The notes under the pieces: model-generated
The model's input: the letters and a program-made list of their open reading frames with translations, nothing else
Database searches by the model: none
Told to the model about the DNA's origin: nothing
Translations under genes and position numbers: made by a program
Part shown: one piece after another, positions 15,923 through 24,582 of the stretch
How the letters are laid out: every line of letters starts with the position of its first letter
How positions within the stretch are numbered: position 1 is the stretch's first letter
NCBI GenBank assembly: GCA_020854915.1
Contig: JAHKLT010000015.1
Coordinates: 1-35,619 of the forward strand
Direction of reading: 5' to 3'
Length of the DNA stretch: 35,619 nt
Source of the DNA: Methanobacteriaceae archaeon
GTDB taxonomy: Archaea; Methanobacteriota; Methanobacteria; Methanobacteriales; Methanobacteriaceae

Positions 15923-16452
15923 ATATTTTAGGTATTTCTGGCTTACCTGGATCTGGCAAAACTCTTGTATCAGAAATAGCTATTGAAAAAGGTGGAAAAA
16001 TTGTAAGTATGGGAGATATAATAAGAGAAGAAGCTGAAAAAAGAAATGAAGATTCTTCTACAACAGCTATTAAATTAAGAGAAGAATCAGGACAATATAT
16101 TGTTGCTGAACTTACAATATCTAAAATTAAAAAAATGAAAAATGAAAAATTAATAATAGTTGAAGGAATTAGAAGTCCCTTTGAAGTTAGTTTATTTAAA
16201 GAAAGTTTCCCAGATTTTAAATTAATATCTATATTTGCAAATAGAGATATAAGATTTAAAAGAGTTCAAAAAAGAAATAGAGAAGATGATTCAATAGATT
16301 ATGATGAGTTTTTAAAAAGAGATAAAAGAGAGCTTAATTTTGGAATTGGAAATGTAATAGCTGAATCAGAAAAGCTTTTTATTAATGAAACAGATCTTGA
16401 AACATATGAAAATGATATAAATCAATATTTAGATGAACTTATTTCGAAATAA
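15919..16452 (+). CDS. UPF0200 family P-loop kinase (dephospho-CoA kinase-like)
   Basis: This 177-residue P-loop protein starts GISGLPGSGKTLVSEIA (Walker A) and has IVEGIRSPFEV and a basic lid segment (RDIRFKRVQKRNREDD). It belongs to the archaeal UPF0200 family, which resembles nucleoside and dephospho-CoA kinases but whose reaction is not established to my knowledge. The 4-nt overlap with the phosphopantothenate synthetase gene is suggestive of a role in coenzyme A synthesis. However, a GTP-dependent dephospho-CoA kinase of a different family is known in archaea, so the role stays open. Its end overlaps the convergent dph6 gene by 14 nt. Confidence 0.85.
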   Translation: MNILGISGLPGSGKTLVSEIAIEKGGKIVSMGDIIREEAEKRNEDSSTTAIKLREESGQYIVAELTISKIKKMKNEKLIIVEGIRSPFEVSLFKESFPDFKLISIFANRDIRFKRVQKRNREDDSIDYDEFLKRDKRELNFGIGNVIAESEKLFINETDLETYENDINQYLDELISK

Positions 16453-17119
16453 GTTCTGCTTTTTTAACTGTATAAACTCCATTATCAAAATTCCATTTCT
16501 TCTCAAAATCTAATATTTTAATTCTTTTTTTAAAAATAGGTCCATCTAAAACAAGTGTTTCTGCTTCTCCCCCTTCAAAAGCAAGATTAATATGGTGTTT
16601 TTCATTTATTTTTTTAAGCTCTTCAATAGCTTTTAAATCAATTTTTCGACCTAACCATGATTCATCTAATCCTTCTGCAAAAACACCAGAAATTATGAAT
16701 TCAAAGCCTTCATTTATAATATATTCCATATACTCTTCTTCATTAACATGCCAAAAAGGAGAGATTATTTTTAAACCTATTTCATCACCTAGTTTTTCTA
16801 TTCTAGATTTTTGATAAACTGAATATAGTGCTCCAGTATAAATTCCTTCAACACCTAAATTTTTAAGTTTCAAAAAAGCATCTTTTAAATCATCAAGTTC
16901 TTTTTCTTTAATCCCTTCTGTTTTAATTGTTAATAAAGGTATTTCAACAGCTTCTGAAATTAAATCTGTAATATTGATATTAGGAACATGAAACATATAA
17001 GATTCATCATTAGAAGATTTAACAGATAAAAGATAATTAACATTATCTTTATTTTCAATAGCTTTATATAAAGCCATTGTACTATCTTTTCCTCCAGAAA
17101 ATAAAATAGCTACATTCAT
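16439..17119 (-). CDS. dph6: Diphthine--ammonia ligase
   Basis: Dph6 performs the last step of diphthamide synthesis on elongation factor 2, amidating diphthine with ATP and ammonia. The PP-loop LFSGGKDSTMAL is at the N-terminus. GALYSVYQKSRIE, SPFWH, SGVFAEGLDESWLGRKID and AFEGGEAETLVLDGP are the conserved blocks of the family. At 226 residues it has the single-domain archaeal form. Its stop overlaps the convergent UPF0200 gene by 14 nt, and it begins 3 nt after the upstream membrane-protein gene, so those two share a message. Confidence 0.93.
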   Translation of the reverse strand: MNVAILFSGGKDSTMALYKAIENKDNVNYLLSVKSSNDESYMFHVPNINITDLISEAVEIPLLTIKTEGIKEKELDDLKDAFLKLKNLGVEGIYTGALYSVYQKSRIEKLGDEIGLKIISPFWHVNEEEYMEYIINEGFEFIISGVFAEGLDESWLGRKIDLKAIEELKKINEKHHINLAFEGGEAETLVLDGPIFKKRIKILDFEKKWNFDNGVYTVKKAELISK

Positions 17120-17122
17120 TGT

Positions 17123-17929
17123 TTATCTCTTATTAATCTTTTCATATACAAATCTTTTTACTTTTCTATAAAAAATAACTACATTATCAAAATATATACC
17201 AATAATAACTATTATTATACCAAAGACTCCTGAAAGAATAGTAAATTCTGTAAAATCTAACATATTACTTTGAGTTTTATTTATCGTATCTTCAACAGGA
17301 CCACTAGTCTCAATTGGAACAATATTATCAGCTAATAAAATATCCTTAACATTTTGAACTTCTGATGATTTTACAACCACTACAATATTTACTTCACCAT
17401 ATGTTATTCCATCACCATAAACATTTTCAAACCAATCAGAAAAAGATTTTAAAGTTTTAAGTGGATCAGATCCATTTTTAATTTTAATATCAACTTTACC
17501 ATTATTTGAAACATTCCAAGAAGTATAATTTTCATTAACATTTCCTAATCTACTATCAATCGACTCAACCTCTTCATCAGTTAATTTCCATAAATTAAAT
17601 GTAATACCCGTAACATCAAAAGATTTAACCCCCTCAACATTAGATAGATTATTCTTCAAATTTTGTAATTTAATAGAAGATACTTCCAAATATAACGTTT
17701 CTTCATTTTCACTATTAAAACTCTCAAAAGTCCCCATAATTCCAGGCATAGATTCATAAATAGGATGTAAGAAAAACATCCCCCCTAAAGAACCGATAAT
17801 AAAACTCGAAACAATAACTAAAATTATTTCTTTTTTACCAATTAATTTAGTTAGCATTCCCATTGAAAATACAACCAACATTAAAATAATAAATAAAACT
17901 ATAAAAAAAATACAACTAAAGATGTCCAT
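17123..17929 (-). CDS. Membrane protein with large extracytoplasmic domain, unknown function
   Basis: I do not recognise this 268-residue protein. It has two N-terminal membrane helices (about residues 5-27 and 34-55), a soluble region of about 160 residues, and one C-terminal helix (about 228-250) followed by a basic tail (YRKVKRFVYEKINKR). The soluble region has two similar-looking stretches, LKNNLSNVEGVKSFDVTGI and VKDILLADNIVPIETSG, each preceded by a strand (LYLEVSS and VVVVKSS), so it may hold repeated small alpha/beta units. It is cotranscribed with dph6 (3-nt gap), with no known connection to diphthamide. Confidence 0.75.
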   Translation of the reverse strand: MDIFSCIFFIVLFIILMLVVFSMGMLTKLIGKKEIILVIVSSFIIGSLGGMFFLHPIYESMPGIMGTFESFNSENEETLYLEVSSIKLQNLKNNLSNVEGVKSFDVTGITFNLWKLTDEEVESIDSRLGNVNENYTSWNVSNNGKVDIKIKNGSDPLKTLKSFSDWFENVYGDGITYGEVNIVVVVKSSEVQNVKDILLADNIVPIETSGPVEDTINKTQSNMLDFTEFTILSGVFGIIIVIIGIYFDNVVIFYRKVKRFVYEKINKR

Positions 17930-18054
17930 TCTATCTCCTAAATCAATTATTTTATTAGTTTTATATTAAAAATTTATCTTATATTAATATTTTTAATTAA
18001 GTTTGAAATTATGAAAAAATTAATTAACTTAGTTTTCAAATAGCTATTCCCTAA

Positions 18055-18120
18055 TTAACATAGATTCCGACTGAACTTCCTAAAATAATCAGCTGGAAAT
18101 TCTTGTTTTCTATAAAAGAA
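18055..18120 (-). other. Less AT-rich fragment, possible gene remnant or hairpin
   Basis: This stretch stands out from its flanks by higher G+C. Read on the minus strand it encodes a short tail, YRKQEFPADYFRKFSRNLC, before a stop, which looks like the C-terminus of a lost protein, though I cannot name it. It also holds an imperfect hairpin, GAACTTCC with GGAAATTC. Either could be coincidence. The rest of the 17930-18121 gap shows nothing. Confidence 0.25.
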
Positions 18121-18121
18121 A

Positions 18122-18511
18122 TTAATATAACTCTATAGTTTCAGAATTAACAGGAAAAGACACCGTTATTTTATTTAAACCTTTTTTTAGATACAATGAT
18201 TCAGAAATATTATTATTTAGTGTAAATTCTTTATTGTTATATTTTAATGTTCCATCTTTAATATCAACAAAAGTATCTTTATTTAAATTTATAAAAATTG
18301 TTTTTTTAGAACCTTCTCCTTGATTATAAAGGTTATTAATAGCATCAACTAATTTTAAAATCTCATACTTGGTAGTTATTGCATCTTCTATTTCTATATT
18401 ATTCTTTATAGATTCTTCTGTTAATGGTAATGTAAAAGTTATTAAAAAAATTAAAAATAATGAAAAAATCAATAAAAACTCAAGTGAAAGCTGTCCTTTC
18501 TCGTTTAACAT
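18122..18511 (-). CDS. Class III signal peptide (QxSxE) pilin-like protein
   Basis: This 129-residue protein starts MLNEKGQLSLEFLL, a class III archaeal signal: a short charged leader, predicted cleavage between Gly6 and Gln7, then Gln7-x-Ser9-x-Glu11 and a hydrophobic stretch to about residue 29. Such proteins are cut by an EppA-type prepilin peptidase and assemble into pili or stay as surface pseudopilins. The remaining hundred residues look like a beta-rich head (KKTIFINLNKDTFVDIKDGTLKY). The gene overlaps by 7 nt the end of a prepilin peptidase gene, which supports the reading. Confidence 0.88.
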   Translation of the reverse strand: MLNEKGQLSLEFLLIFSLFLIFLITFTLPLTEESIKNNIEIEDAITTKYEILKLVDAINNLYNQGEGSKKTIFINLNKDTFVDIKDGTLKYNNKEFTLNNNISESLYLKKGLNKITVSFPVNSETIELY

Positions 18512-19392
18512 AATATCATATTTGTAATTAATTTTAATGAATTTAATAATATTAAAATCATATCCCCAAAAATAATTGATATGATAAACCCTAAAAGAAT
18601 TGAAGGAGCAAAAGGAAAAGCTTTTTTAATAGAAAAACTATTATTAATAAGCTTTTGTGAATGTAATATTTTTAAATGAATTAAATCATCTGAACTTATA
18701 CCAGAAATGCTATCTGATTTAAAATAATAAGAATATTTAGAATCATCATTATTTATATAACAAGATAAATTTCCAAATCTTTCATTAATAGATTCAAAAA
18801 TTTTAAAATTATTAAAATAATAATTATTTAAAACCATTCCTTCTTTTAAGTTCGATAAATTAGTTTCTTTATTAAAATTTTCTTTAATTAATATTTTTAA
18901 AAAATTGATATCTAAAAGAAGAGTTAAGTTATTTAGATTCAAATTAAACATTGAATTGTTTCGAACATTTAAAATTAAATAAAAAACTAAAAATGGAAAT
19001 GAACATAGGATACTATTAATCATTATAGTTATTATAAATGGATATATAGCTATTTCTGGTAAAAAACCTGTTAAAAAAGATAGATTTACAGGAACTGGTA
19101 TAGTTGATGCTATTGCAGTAAATAATTTTACATCACCACCACCCCAAATTTTTAATTTCCATGCAAGAAAAGATAATATAAATGTAAAAGTCATTAAAAT
19201 TAAAGATAGACTTATCAATTTAAAGTCATTTAATATTAATGAAATAACCAAGTTATAAAATAAACCTAAAATTAGAAATGAAAAATTTAATCTATTTGGA
19301 ATAATACCGTTCATACAATCAGAATAAGCAGCAATAAAAATAAACCCCAATGATATAATTGTTGGAATAATGAAAATACTATTATAATACAT
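18505..19392 (-). CDS. Prepilin peptidase (EppA/FlaK-like, A24 family)
   Basis: This 295-residue membrane aspartic protease cleaves the leader of class III pilins. The two catalytic aspartates are visible: Asp25 in AAYSDCMNGIIPNRL and Asp87 in WGGGDVKLF, the GxGD-type motif. About five to six hydrophobic segments are present. Between the N-terminal membrane core (up to about residue 142) and a C-terminal helix pair lies a soluble insert of roughly 110 residues rich in Asn and Ser. Its immediate downstream neighbour, overlapping by 7 nt, is a QxSxE pilin-like protein, so enzyme and substrate are probably made from one message. Confidence 0.88.
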   Translation of the reverse strand: MYYNSIFIIPTIISLGFIFIAAYSDCMNGIIPNRLNFSFLILGLFYNLVISLILNDFKLISLSLILMTFTFILSFLAWKLKIWGGGDVKLFTAIASTIPVPVNLSFLTGFLPEIAIYPFIITIMINSILCSFPFLVFYLILNVRNNSMFNLNLNNLTLLLDINFLKILIKENFNKETNLSNLKEGMVLNNYYFNNFKIFESINERFGNLSCYINNDDSKYSYYFKSDSISGISSDDLIHLKILHSQKLINNSFSIKKAFPFAPSILLGFIISIIFGDMILILLNSLKLITNMILC

Positions 19393-19460
19393 AATATATA
19401 ATTATTAATCCATATATATTAATTAAATAGAAATTTAAAGAGTTTAATTTACTTAAAGAT

Positions 19461-19580
19461 ATAAAATTAAAATAAAAAAATAAAATTATTTATTTTTATA
19501 AAACTCAAATGCATTCCATAAATAGGAATAAAATTAAAATAAGAAAGTAAAATTATTTATTTTTATAAAACTCAAATGCA
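19461..19580. repeat. 53-bp direct repeat duplicating the 3' end of pyrG
   Basis: The segment 19461-19513 recurs at 19528-19580 with two mismatches, a spacing of 67 nt. The second copy contains the last 28 nt of pyrG including its stop; the first lies downstream of the gene. The sequence of the last codons is thus present twice, the downstream copy being non-coding. Confidence 0.93.
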
Positions 19581-21157
19581 GCTTTTAAAAATGAATAGAA
19601 TAATGGATGTGCCCTATTAGGTCTAGATTTAAATTCTGGATGGAACTGACAACCAACAAACCAAGGATGATTAGGTAACTCAATAATTTCAACTAAAAAA
19701 TCATCAGGCGATGTACCAGAGACAATTAAACCTTTTTCAACAAGTTGATCCCTATACTCATTATTAAATTCAAATCTATGTCTATGTCTTTCTGAAATGA
19801 GTTCATCACCATAAGCTTCAAATGATTTAGTATTTTTCAACAATTTACAATCATAAGAACCTAAACGCATTGTACCACCCATATTATTAATTTTCTTTTG
19901 TTCTTCCATTAAATCAATAACTGGATATTTATTGTTTTCATCAAATTCTGAGCTATTAGCTCCAGAAAAACCACTTCGTCTTGCAAATTGTATAACCATA
20001 GAATGCATACCCAAACAAATACCAAAAATAGGAACATCATTTTCAATAGCATAATCAACAGCATCTAATTTTCCTTCAACACCTCTTTCACCAAAGCCTC
20101 CAGGAATAAGAATGCCATCTAAATCATTTAAAGAATCTAAGTTTAAATTATCTACATCAGAGCTAATAAATTCAACATCAACATTTACTGAAATTGCTGC
20201 AGCAGCATGGAGAAGAGATTCTCTAATACTAGTATATGCATCTTCTAATTCAACATATTTACCAATAACACCAATTTTAACAGTAGGATCTTGAATTTTT
20301 AAAGATTTTACAATACTTCTCCAAGGATCTAATCTAGAACTATCAGCAGTAATATCTAATTGTAATCTTTTTATGATAAAATTTCCAACATTATTCTCTT
20401 CTAAAACTAAAGGAACCTCATAAATTGAACCTGCATCTGGAGTATTAACAACAGCTTCTGAATCTACATCACAAAAATGAGCTATTTTAGATTTTAAATC
20501 ATTATCAATAGGTTCTTGAGATCTACATACAATAATATCAGGATTTATACCAGTACTTCGAAGTTCTTTTGTAGAATGTTGAGTTGGTTTTGTTTTAAAT
20601 TCTCCTGCAGCATTCAAATAAGGAATGAAAGTAACATGAGCAAACATAACATTAGAAGAACCTTCTTCATTTCTAAGTTGTCTTAAAGCTTCTAAAAATG
20701 GTTGACTTTCTATATCACCAACAGTACCTCCAAGTTCTATTAAAACAATATCAAAATTACCGCTTTCAGAAGTATCCCTAATCATTTGTTTAATTTCATC
20801 AGTAATATGAGGAATTACCTGAACACAAGCACCTAAAAATTTACCTTCTCTTTCTTTATTAATAACAGATTCATAAACTTTACCAGTAGTAATATTTGAA
20901 CTACCTGGAAGTTCAACATCTAAAAATCTTTCATAATGACCTAAATCTAAATCTGTTTCCATTCCATCAAAAGTTACAAAAACTTCACCATGTTGATAAG
21001 GATTTAAAGTACCAGAATCCCAATTCAAATAAGGATCAATTTTAATAGCTGCAACTTTTAATCCATAAGAATGTAAAATATTACCCATAGAAGCAGAAGT
21101 TATTCCTTTTCCAACAGAACTAACTACACCACCAGTAATTATAATATATTTTGTCAG
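19553..21157 (-). CDS. pyrG: CTP synthase
   Basis: CTP synthase aminates UTP to CTP with glutamine. The first ATG in frame (21088) would delete the N-terminal P-loop. The family N-terminus is nevertheless intact upstream: TKYIIITGGVVSSVGKGITSASMG. It is preceded directly by CTG at 21157, with an in-frame TAA immediately before that and AGGAGG nine nt upstream. I therefore place the start at CTG, giving 534 residues, the usual length. KIDPYLNWDSGTLNPYQHGEVFV and the class I glutaminase nucleophile GICLGMHSM, with HPEF near the end, confirm the enzyme. It is the last gene of a five-gene run and lies 27 nt after the apgM-like gene. Confidence 0.95.
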   Translation of the reverse strand: MTKYIIITGGVVSSVGKGITSASMGNILHSYGLKVAAIKIDPYLNWDSGTLNPYQHGEVFVTFDGMETDLDLGHYERFLDVELPGSSNITTGKVYESVINKEREGKFLGACVQVIPHITDEIKQMIRDTSESGNFDIVLIELGGTVGDIESQPFLEALRQLRNEEGSSNVMFAHVTFIPYLNAAGEFKTKPTQHSTKELRSTGINPDIIVCRSQEPIDNDLKSKIAHFCDVDSEAVVNTPDAGSIYEVPLVLEENNVGNFIIKRLQLDITADSSRLDPWRSIVKSLKIQDPTVKIGVIGKYVELEDAYTSIRESLLHAAAAISVNVDVEFISSDVDNLNLDSLNDLDGILIPGGFGERGVEGKLDAVDYAIENDVPIFGICLGMHSMVIQFARRSGFSGANSSEFDENNKYPVIDLMEEQKKINNMGGTMRLGSYDCKLLKNTKSFEAYGDELISERHRHRFEFNNEYRDQLVEKGLIVSGTSPDDFLVEIIELPNHPWFVGCQFHPEFKSRPNRAHPLFYSFLKAAFEFYKNK

Positions 21158-21166
21158 TTAAATCCC

Positions 21167-21172
21167 CCTCCT
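21167..21172 (-). promoter_or_regulatory. Ribosome binding site deciding the CTG start of pyrG
   Basis: AGGAGG, continued by GGG, lies nine nt before the CTG codon at 21157 and is the strongest Shine-Dalgarno match noted in the window. A strong site would be expected to compensate for a weak start codon. Confidence 0.75.
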
Positions 21173-21184
21173 ATTTTAAAATAA

Positions 21185-22384
21185 TTATTCATCATTAATT
21201 AAAAAATTTATTAAATTATGACCTATCATATGATTTAAAGAACCTTTTTTAACTGATTCTTCATCATATTTATCAACATCATCAATATCATCTTCTAATG
21301 ATGAATAAATTGTGATAGGTACTTCATCAAGAGTATGTGTTCTTAAATCAATTGGAGTGGGATGATCAGGCAAAATAGCTATTTTATAATCACCAAATTC
21401 ACCAATTTTTTCAAGAATAGTTCCAAGAACTAATTCATCAATATTTTCAATAGCTTTAATTTTTTCTTCAATATTTCCTTCATGTCCTGCTTCATCAGGA
21501 GCTTCTATATGAATAATGATAATATCTAAATCTTTTAAACTTTTTAGTGCATATTCAGCCTTTGCTTTATAATCCGTATCAAAATAAGCTGTTGCACCAG
21601 GAACATCAATTACTTTTAAATCAGAATAAATACCAATTCCCTTTAATAAGTCAACACCAGTAATTATTCCTCCTTTTTTAGAATAAATCTTTTCAAAATT
21701 ATCCATAGAAGGTTTAAGTCCTTGACCCCATAACCAGACCATATTAGCAGGTTTTTTACCTTCTTCAATTCTTTTTTTGTTAATTGGATGATCTTTTAAA
21801 ACTTTTCTTGATTCTAAAATAATATTCTTAATATCTTTTGATTCATCAAAAGAATCATCCATATAATTTTTAATATCCTCATTAATAATATCATGAGGAG
21901 GTATTGTTTTTAAATTAGATAATTTAGAAGAATCTTTAGAATCATAGACAAAAACATGCCTATAACTAATACCAGAATAAAATTTATTCCTATTAAAATG
22001 TTTATTTAAATCATTTATTAAAGTTTCAGCTTCATCAGAACTTATATGGTCCGCAGTAAAATCTTCAATTTTACTATTATTTTCATAAACTAAATTACAA
22101 CGAAAAATAACCTGATCATTAGTGGTTTCAATACCTAAACTTCCAGCTTCAAGTGGAGCTCTGCCAGTATGATATTTTGCAGGATCATAACCAAAAATAC
22201 TCATATTTGCAACATCAGAACCAGGAGTATATCCCTTAGGAACGTTTTGTATAAAACCTGAGCGGCCTCTCTTTGTTAAATTATCAATATTTGGTTTATT
22301 TGAAACTTGTAAAGGAGTTTTATCATCTAATTCTTTTAGTGGCAAATCACTCATACCATCTCCAATAATAATTACATATTTCAT
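21185..22384 (-). CDS. Cofactor-independent phosphoglycerate mutase-like protein (ApgM family; possible homoserine kinase)
   Basis: This 399-residue alkaline-phosphatase-superfamily protein begins KYVIIIGDGMSDLPLKELDDKTPL and has the nucleophile serine region YTPGSDVANMSIFGYDP. The metal-binding residues appear in HIEAPDEAGHEG and ILPDHPTP. These are the marks of the archaeal ApgM family, which interconverts 3- and 2-phosphoglycerate. A subfamily found beside threonine genes has been proposed to be a homoserine kinase, and here the gene follows homoserine dehydrogenase by only 7 nt. Both roles are possible; the neighbourhood favours the second. Confidence 0.85.
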   Translation of the reverse strand: MKYVIIIGDGMSDLPLKELDDKTPLQVSNKPNIDNLTKRGRSGFIQNVPKGYTPGSDVANMSIFGYDPAKYHTGRAPLEAGSLGIETTNDQVIFRCNLVYENNSKIEDFTADHISSDEAETLINDLNKHFNRNKFYSGISYRHVFVYDSKDSSKLSNLKTIPPHDIINEDIKNYMDDSFDESKDIKNIILESRKVLKDHPINKKRIEEGKKPANMVWLWGQGLKPSMDNFEKIYSKKGGIITGVDLLKGIGIYSDLKVIDVPGATAYFDTDYKAKAEYALKSLKDLDIIIIHIEAPDEAGHEGNIEEKIKAIENIDELVLGTILEKIGEFGDYKIAILPDHPTPIDLRTHTLDEVPITIYSSLEDDIDDVDKYDEESVKKGSLNHMIGHNLINFLINDE

Positions 22385-22391
22385 TTTACCA

Positions 22392-23408
22392 CTATTTTAA
22401 TCTAATAATATTTATCAAATCAGTTAAAATTGAAGAAGCAGTTTCAAGAGATCCAGCACCTTTACCAACAACAGTAACATCCCCTGCAAGATCTGTTTTA
22501 AGAGTAGCCATATTCAAGGTACCATTTAAATCATAAGCACTACCTTGTTTAACAAGCCGAGGTGAAACTTTTAATGATTTTTTGGAAACTTCACCAATTA
22601 ACTTAATCAAATAACCATCTTTTTTAGCAAGATCAATAGCTTCAGAAGTAATATCTGAAATACCAGTTACATCAACATCACTGTATGTTGCATCAATATT
22701 TAAAATAGAATTTGCTAAAATCACTGTTTTACAAGCAGCATCAATACCTTCAACATCCTGAGTAGGATCTGTTTCAGCTATTCCTAATTCTTGAGATTCA
22801 TTTAAAGTGTTAATATAAGAAGATCCTTCACTTGTCATCCGTGATAAAATATAATTTGTAGTACCATTTAAAATTCCAATTATCGATTCAATATTACAGC
22901 TATTTAATGTTTCTTGTGCAAAATTAATTATAGGCATAGCTCCTGCAACAGTAGCTTCAAATTTAAATTGAACATTATTTTTTTGAGCAGAAACCACTAA
23001 TTCTTTATAGTTAATAGCTAGATGACCTTTATTAGAAGTAACAACATCTTTTCCATCTTCAAATGCCTTTAATATCAATGATTTTCCAGGTTCTCCTGTT
23101 TCTATATTTGTTGGAGTAACTTCTATTAAAATATCATAATCAATTTTATCTAATATATCCTTACCATCTAAATTTCCACCAAATTCTGGATAATCAGATA
23201 AATTACCTTTAGTTTCTTTTGTTTCAATAAGTAATCTTTCATCTAATCCATCATCAGAAATGGCAGAAGATGAAGAATCACCAACAGCAACTATTTTTAA
23301 TTCAGCATCATATTCTTGTTTAATCATTTCTTTTTTTAAAAATATAGATTCAACTACACCTTTACCTACTGCTCCAAAACCAATAATACAGATTTTATAA
23401 TTTTTCAT
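22392..23408 (-). CDS. hom: Homoserine dehydrogenase
   Basis: This enzyme reduces aspartate semialdehyde to homoserine, the branch point to threonine and methionine. The N-terminal NAD(P)-binding loop is [19 protein letters not shown] and the catalytic-domain blocks [25 protein letters not shown] and [14 protein letters not shown] are characteristic. At 338 residues it has no C-terminal ACT regulatory domain. A separate ACT protein is encoded immediately upstream (8-nt gap), probably supplying regulation in trans. The apgM-like gene follows after 7 nt. Confidence 0.95.
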   Translation of the reverse strand: MKNYKICIIGFGAVGKGVVESIFLKKEMIKQEYDAELKIVAVGDSSSSAISDDGLDERLLIETKETKGNLSDYPEFGGNLDGKDILDKIDYDILIEVTPTNIETGEPGKSLILKAFEDGKDVVTSNKGHLAINYKELVVSAQKNNVQFKFEATVAGAMPIINFAQETLNSCNIESIIGILNGTTNYILSRMTSEGSSYINTLNESQELGIAETDPTQDVEGIDAACKTVILANSILNIDATYSDVDVTGISDITSEAIDLAKKDGYLIKLIGEVSKKSLKVSPRLVKQGSAYDLNGTLNMATLKTDLAGDVTVVGKGAGSLETASSILTDLINIIRLK

Positions 23409-23416
23409 AAAAATCC

Positions 23417-23902
23417 CTAAACTTCATTAATCATAAGTAAATCTTTTTGTAAGGCAATTTCTTTTATTCTTTTGAATATTAAGTTTTTTTTACCAAAGTC
23501 TGCTTCAATATTAATGAGAGCTGATGATTTATCTTCACCATCTAACTTAATATTAAAACCACTAACATAAGCTCCATCAATTTCATTAATTTTATCCATT
23601 GAATCCCTTATATCATTATCAACAATATGTCCAATTAAAATCGTGCTAATTTTTTCTTTTTGAACTTTACCATCAATTTTTAAAATAGAAATATTTAATT
23701 CCTTAAATTTTTCAATAACTTTTTTTAAATTTTCCCTTTCACCCTCTAAAGTTAATTGAACAGGAATCAAACCTTTTTGATTTTTTATATCTCTTTGATG
23801 TATAATTGTAACTAAATTAGCTCCAAGACCACCTATTGGATCAATAACTGAAACTAATTGACCTGGAACATCCAAAAGTTCTAGAACTAAATCCATTCGC
23901 AT
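23417..23902 (-). CDS. ACT domain protein, probable regulator of homoserine dehydrogenase
   Basis: This 161-residue protein appears to consist of two ACT-like halves: the first begins [32 protein letters not shown], the second contains [34 protein letters not shown] domains bind amino acids at dimer interfaces. Lying directly upstream of a homoserine dehydrogenase that lacks its own ACT domain, it is most likely that enzyme's feedback sensor for threonine or methionine. The start is supported by GAGGGATATC before ATG. Direct evidence for interaction is absent. Confidence 0.85.
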   Translation of the reverse strand: MRMDLVLELLDVPGQLVSVIDPIGGLGANLVTIIHQRDIKNQKGLIPVQLTLEGERENLKKVIEKFKELNISILKIDGKVQKEKISTILIGHIVDNDIRDSMDKINEIDGAYVSGFNIKLDGEDKSSALINIEADFGKKNLIFKRIKEIALQKDLLMINEV

Positions 23903-23914
23903 GATATCCCTCTA

Positions 23915-24130
23915 TTAATTTATCCAATCTGCTTTTTTAACAATGACATTTCCATCTTTGTCTAATTTAGCATTTCTTCTTATTCTTTCTGGATCTTTTT
24001 GATGAGCTTCATCTTTACGAGAGAGATTTAAGTTATCTGTGATATACCAAGTTTCTTCTAATTCAGGAACAGATTCTAAAGTTTTAGAAAATCTATCTAG
24101 AATTTTTTCAACATTTTTTTCAATTTTCAT
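23915..24130 (-). CDS. gatC: Asp-tRNA(Asn)/Glu-tRNA amidotransferase subunit C
   Basis: This 71-residue protein matches archaeal GatC, the small stabilising subunit of the amidotransferase that converts Asp-tRNA(Asn) (with GatA and GatB) to Asn-tRNA(Asn). The segment KILDRFSKTLESVPELEETWYI followed by LNLSRKDEAH is the family core, with the acidic/aromatic ETW(Y) stretch. It heads the operon with the ACT regulator, homoserine dehydrogenase and apgM-like genes; all draw on the aspartate family, which may explain the association. The protein is short, so the call rests on overall resemblance. Confidence 0.8.
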   Translation of the reverse strand: MKIEKNVEKILDRFSKTLESVPELEETWYITDNLNLSRKDEAHQKDPERIRRNAKLDKDGNVIVKKADWIN

Positions 24131-24338
24131 TACTAAATCTCCTTATTAAAATATTAAGTAATATAAAAAAAGTTTTTTAAAATATTATTACTTATTATTT
24201 ACTAATAATTTTGTAAAAAAAGTATTTAAAATTAACTATTAAAAAAAAGCTATAAAAATTAACTATAAAAAATAATATAAAAAAGAACTATTTATAAAAT
24301 CTTTTCATTTATAAATAATTTCTAAATAATGTTTAAAA

Positions 24339-24563
24339 TCAATCCATATCAATCTTAATATTAAGTAAAACAACATCACTTATTTTATCAATTTTATCAA
24401 AAGAAACTTTATCAGTATCTCTTGATAAAACACCTTTATCTAATTTAATGAGAATTTCTGTAATTTCACCATCATTTTCATTAAATTCAGCATTATCAAT
24501 TTTACCAACAGATTGGCCTTCTTTATCTACAACATCTTTTCCTAAAAAATCTTTAATATCCAT
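24339..24563 (-). CDS. PRC-barrel domain protein
   Basis: This 74-residue protein is a single PRC-barrel: MDIKDFLGKDVVDKEGQSVGKIDN, then ITEILIKLDKGVLS and DKISDVVLLNIKID. Such small beta-barrels occur in many archaea, often without a known partner, and are linked to RNA processing or stress adaptation in a few cases. An in-frame ATG at 24602 would add 13 residues read from the remains of a duplicate gene, so I chose the ATG at 24563, which has GGTG upstream and starts exactly at the conserved domain. Confidence 0.85.
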   Translation of the reverse strand: MDIKDFLGKDVVDKEGQSVGKIDNAEFNENDGEITEILIKLDKGVLSRDTDKVSFDKIDKISDVVLLNIKIDMD

Positions 24564-24582
24564 AAAAACACCATTATAAGTT

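Noticed and set aside
24131-24338. The gap between gatC and the PRC-barrel gene as an RNA gene
   Set aside because: It is A/T-runs with small imperfect repeats and no G+C-containing stem; only promoter function can be assumed.
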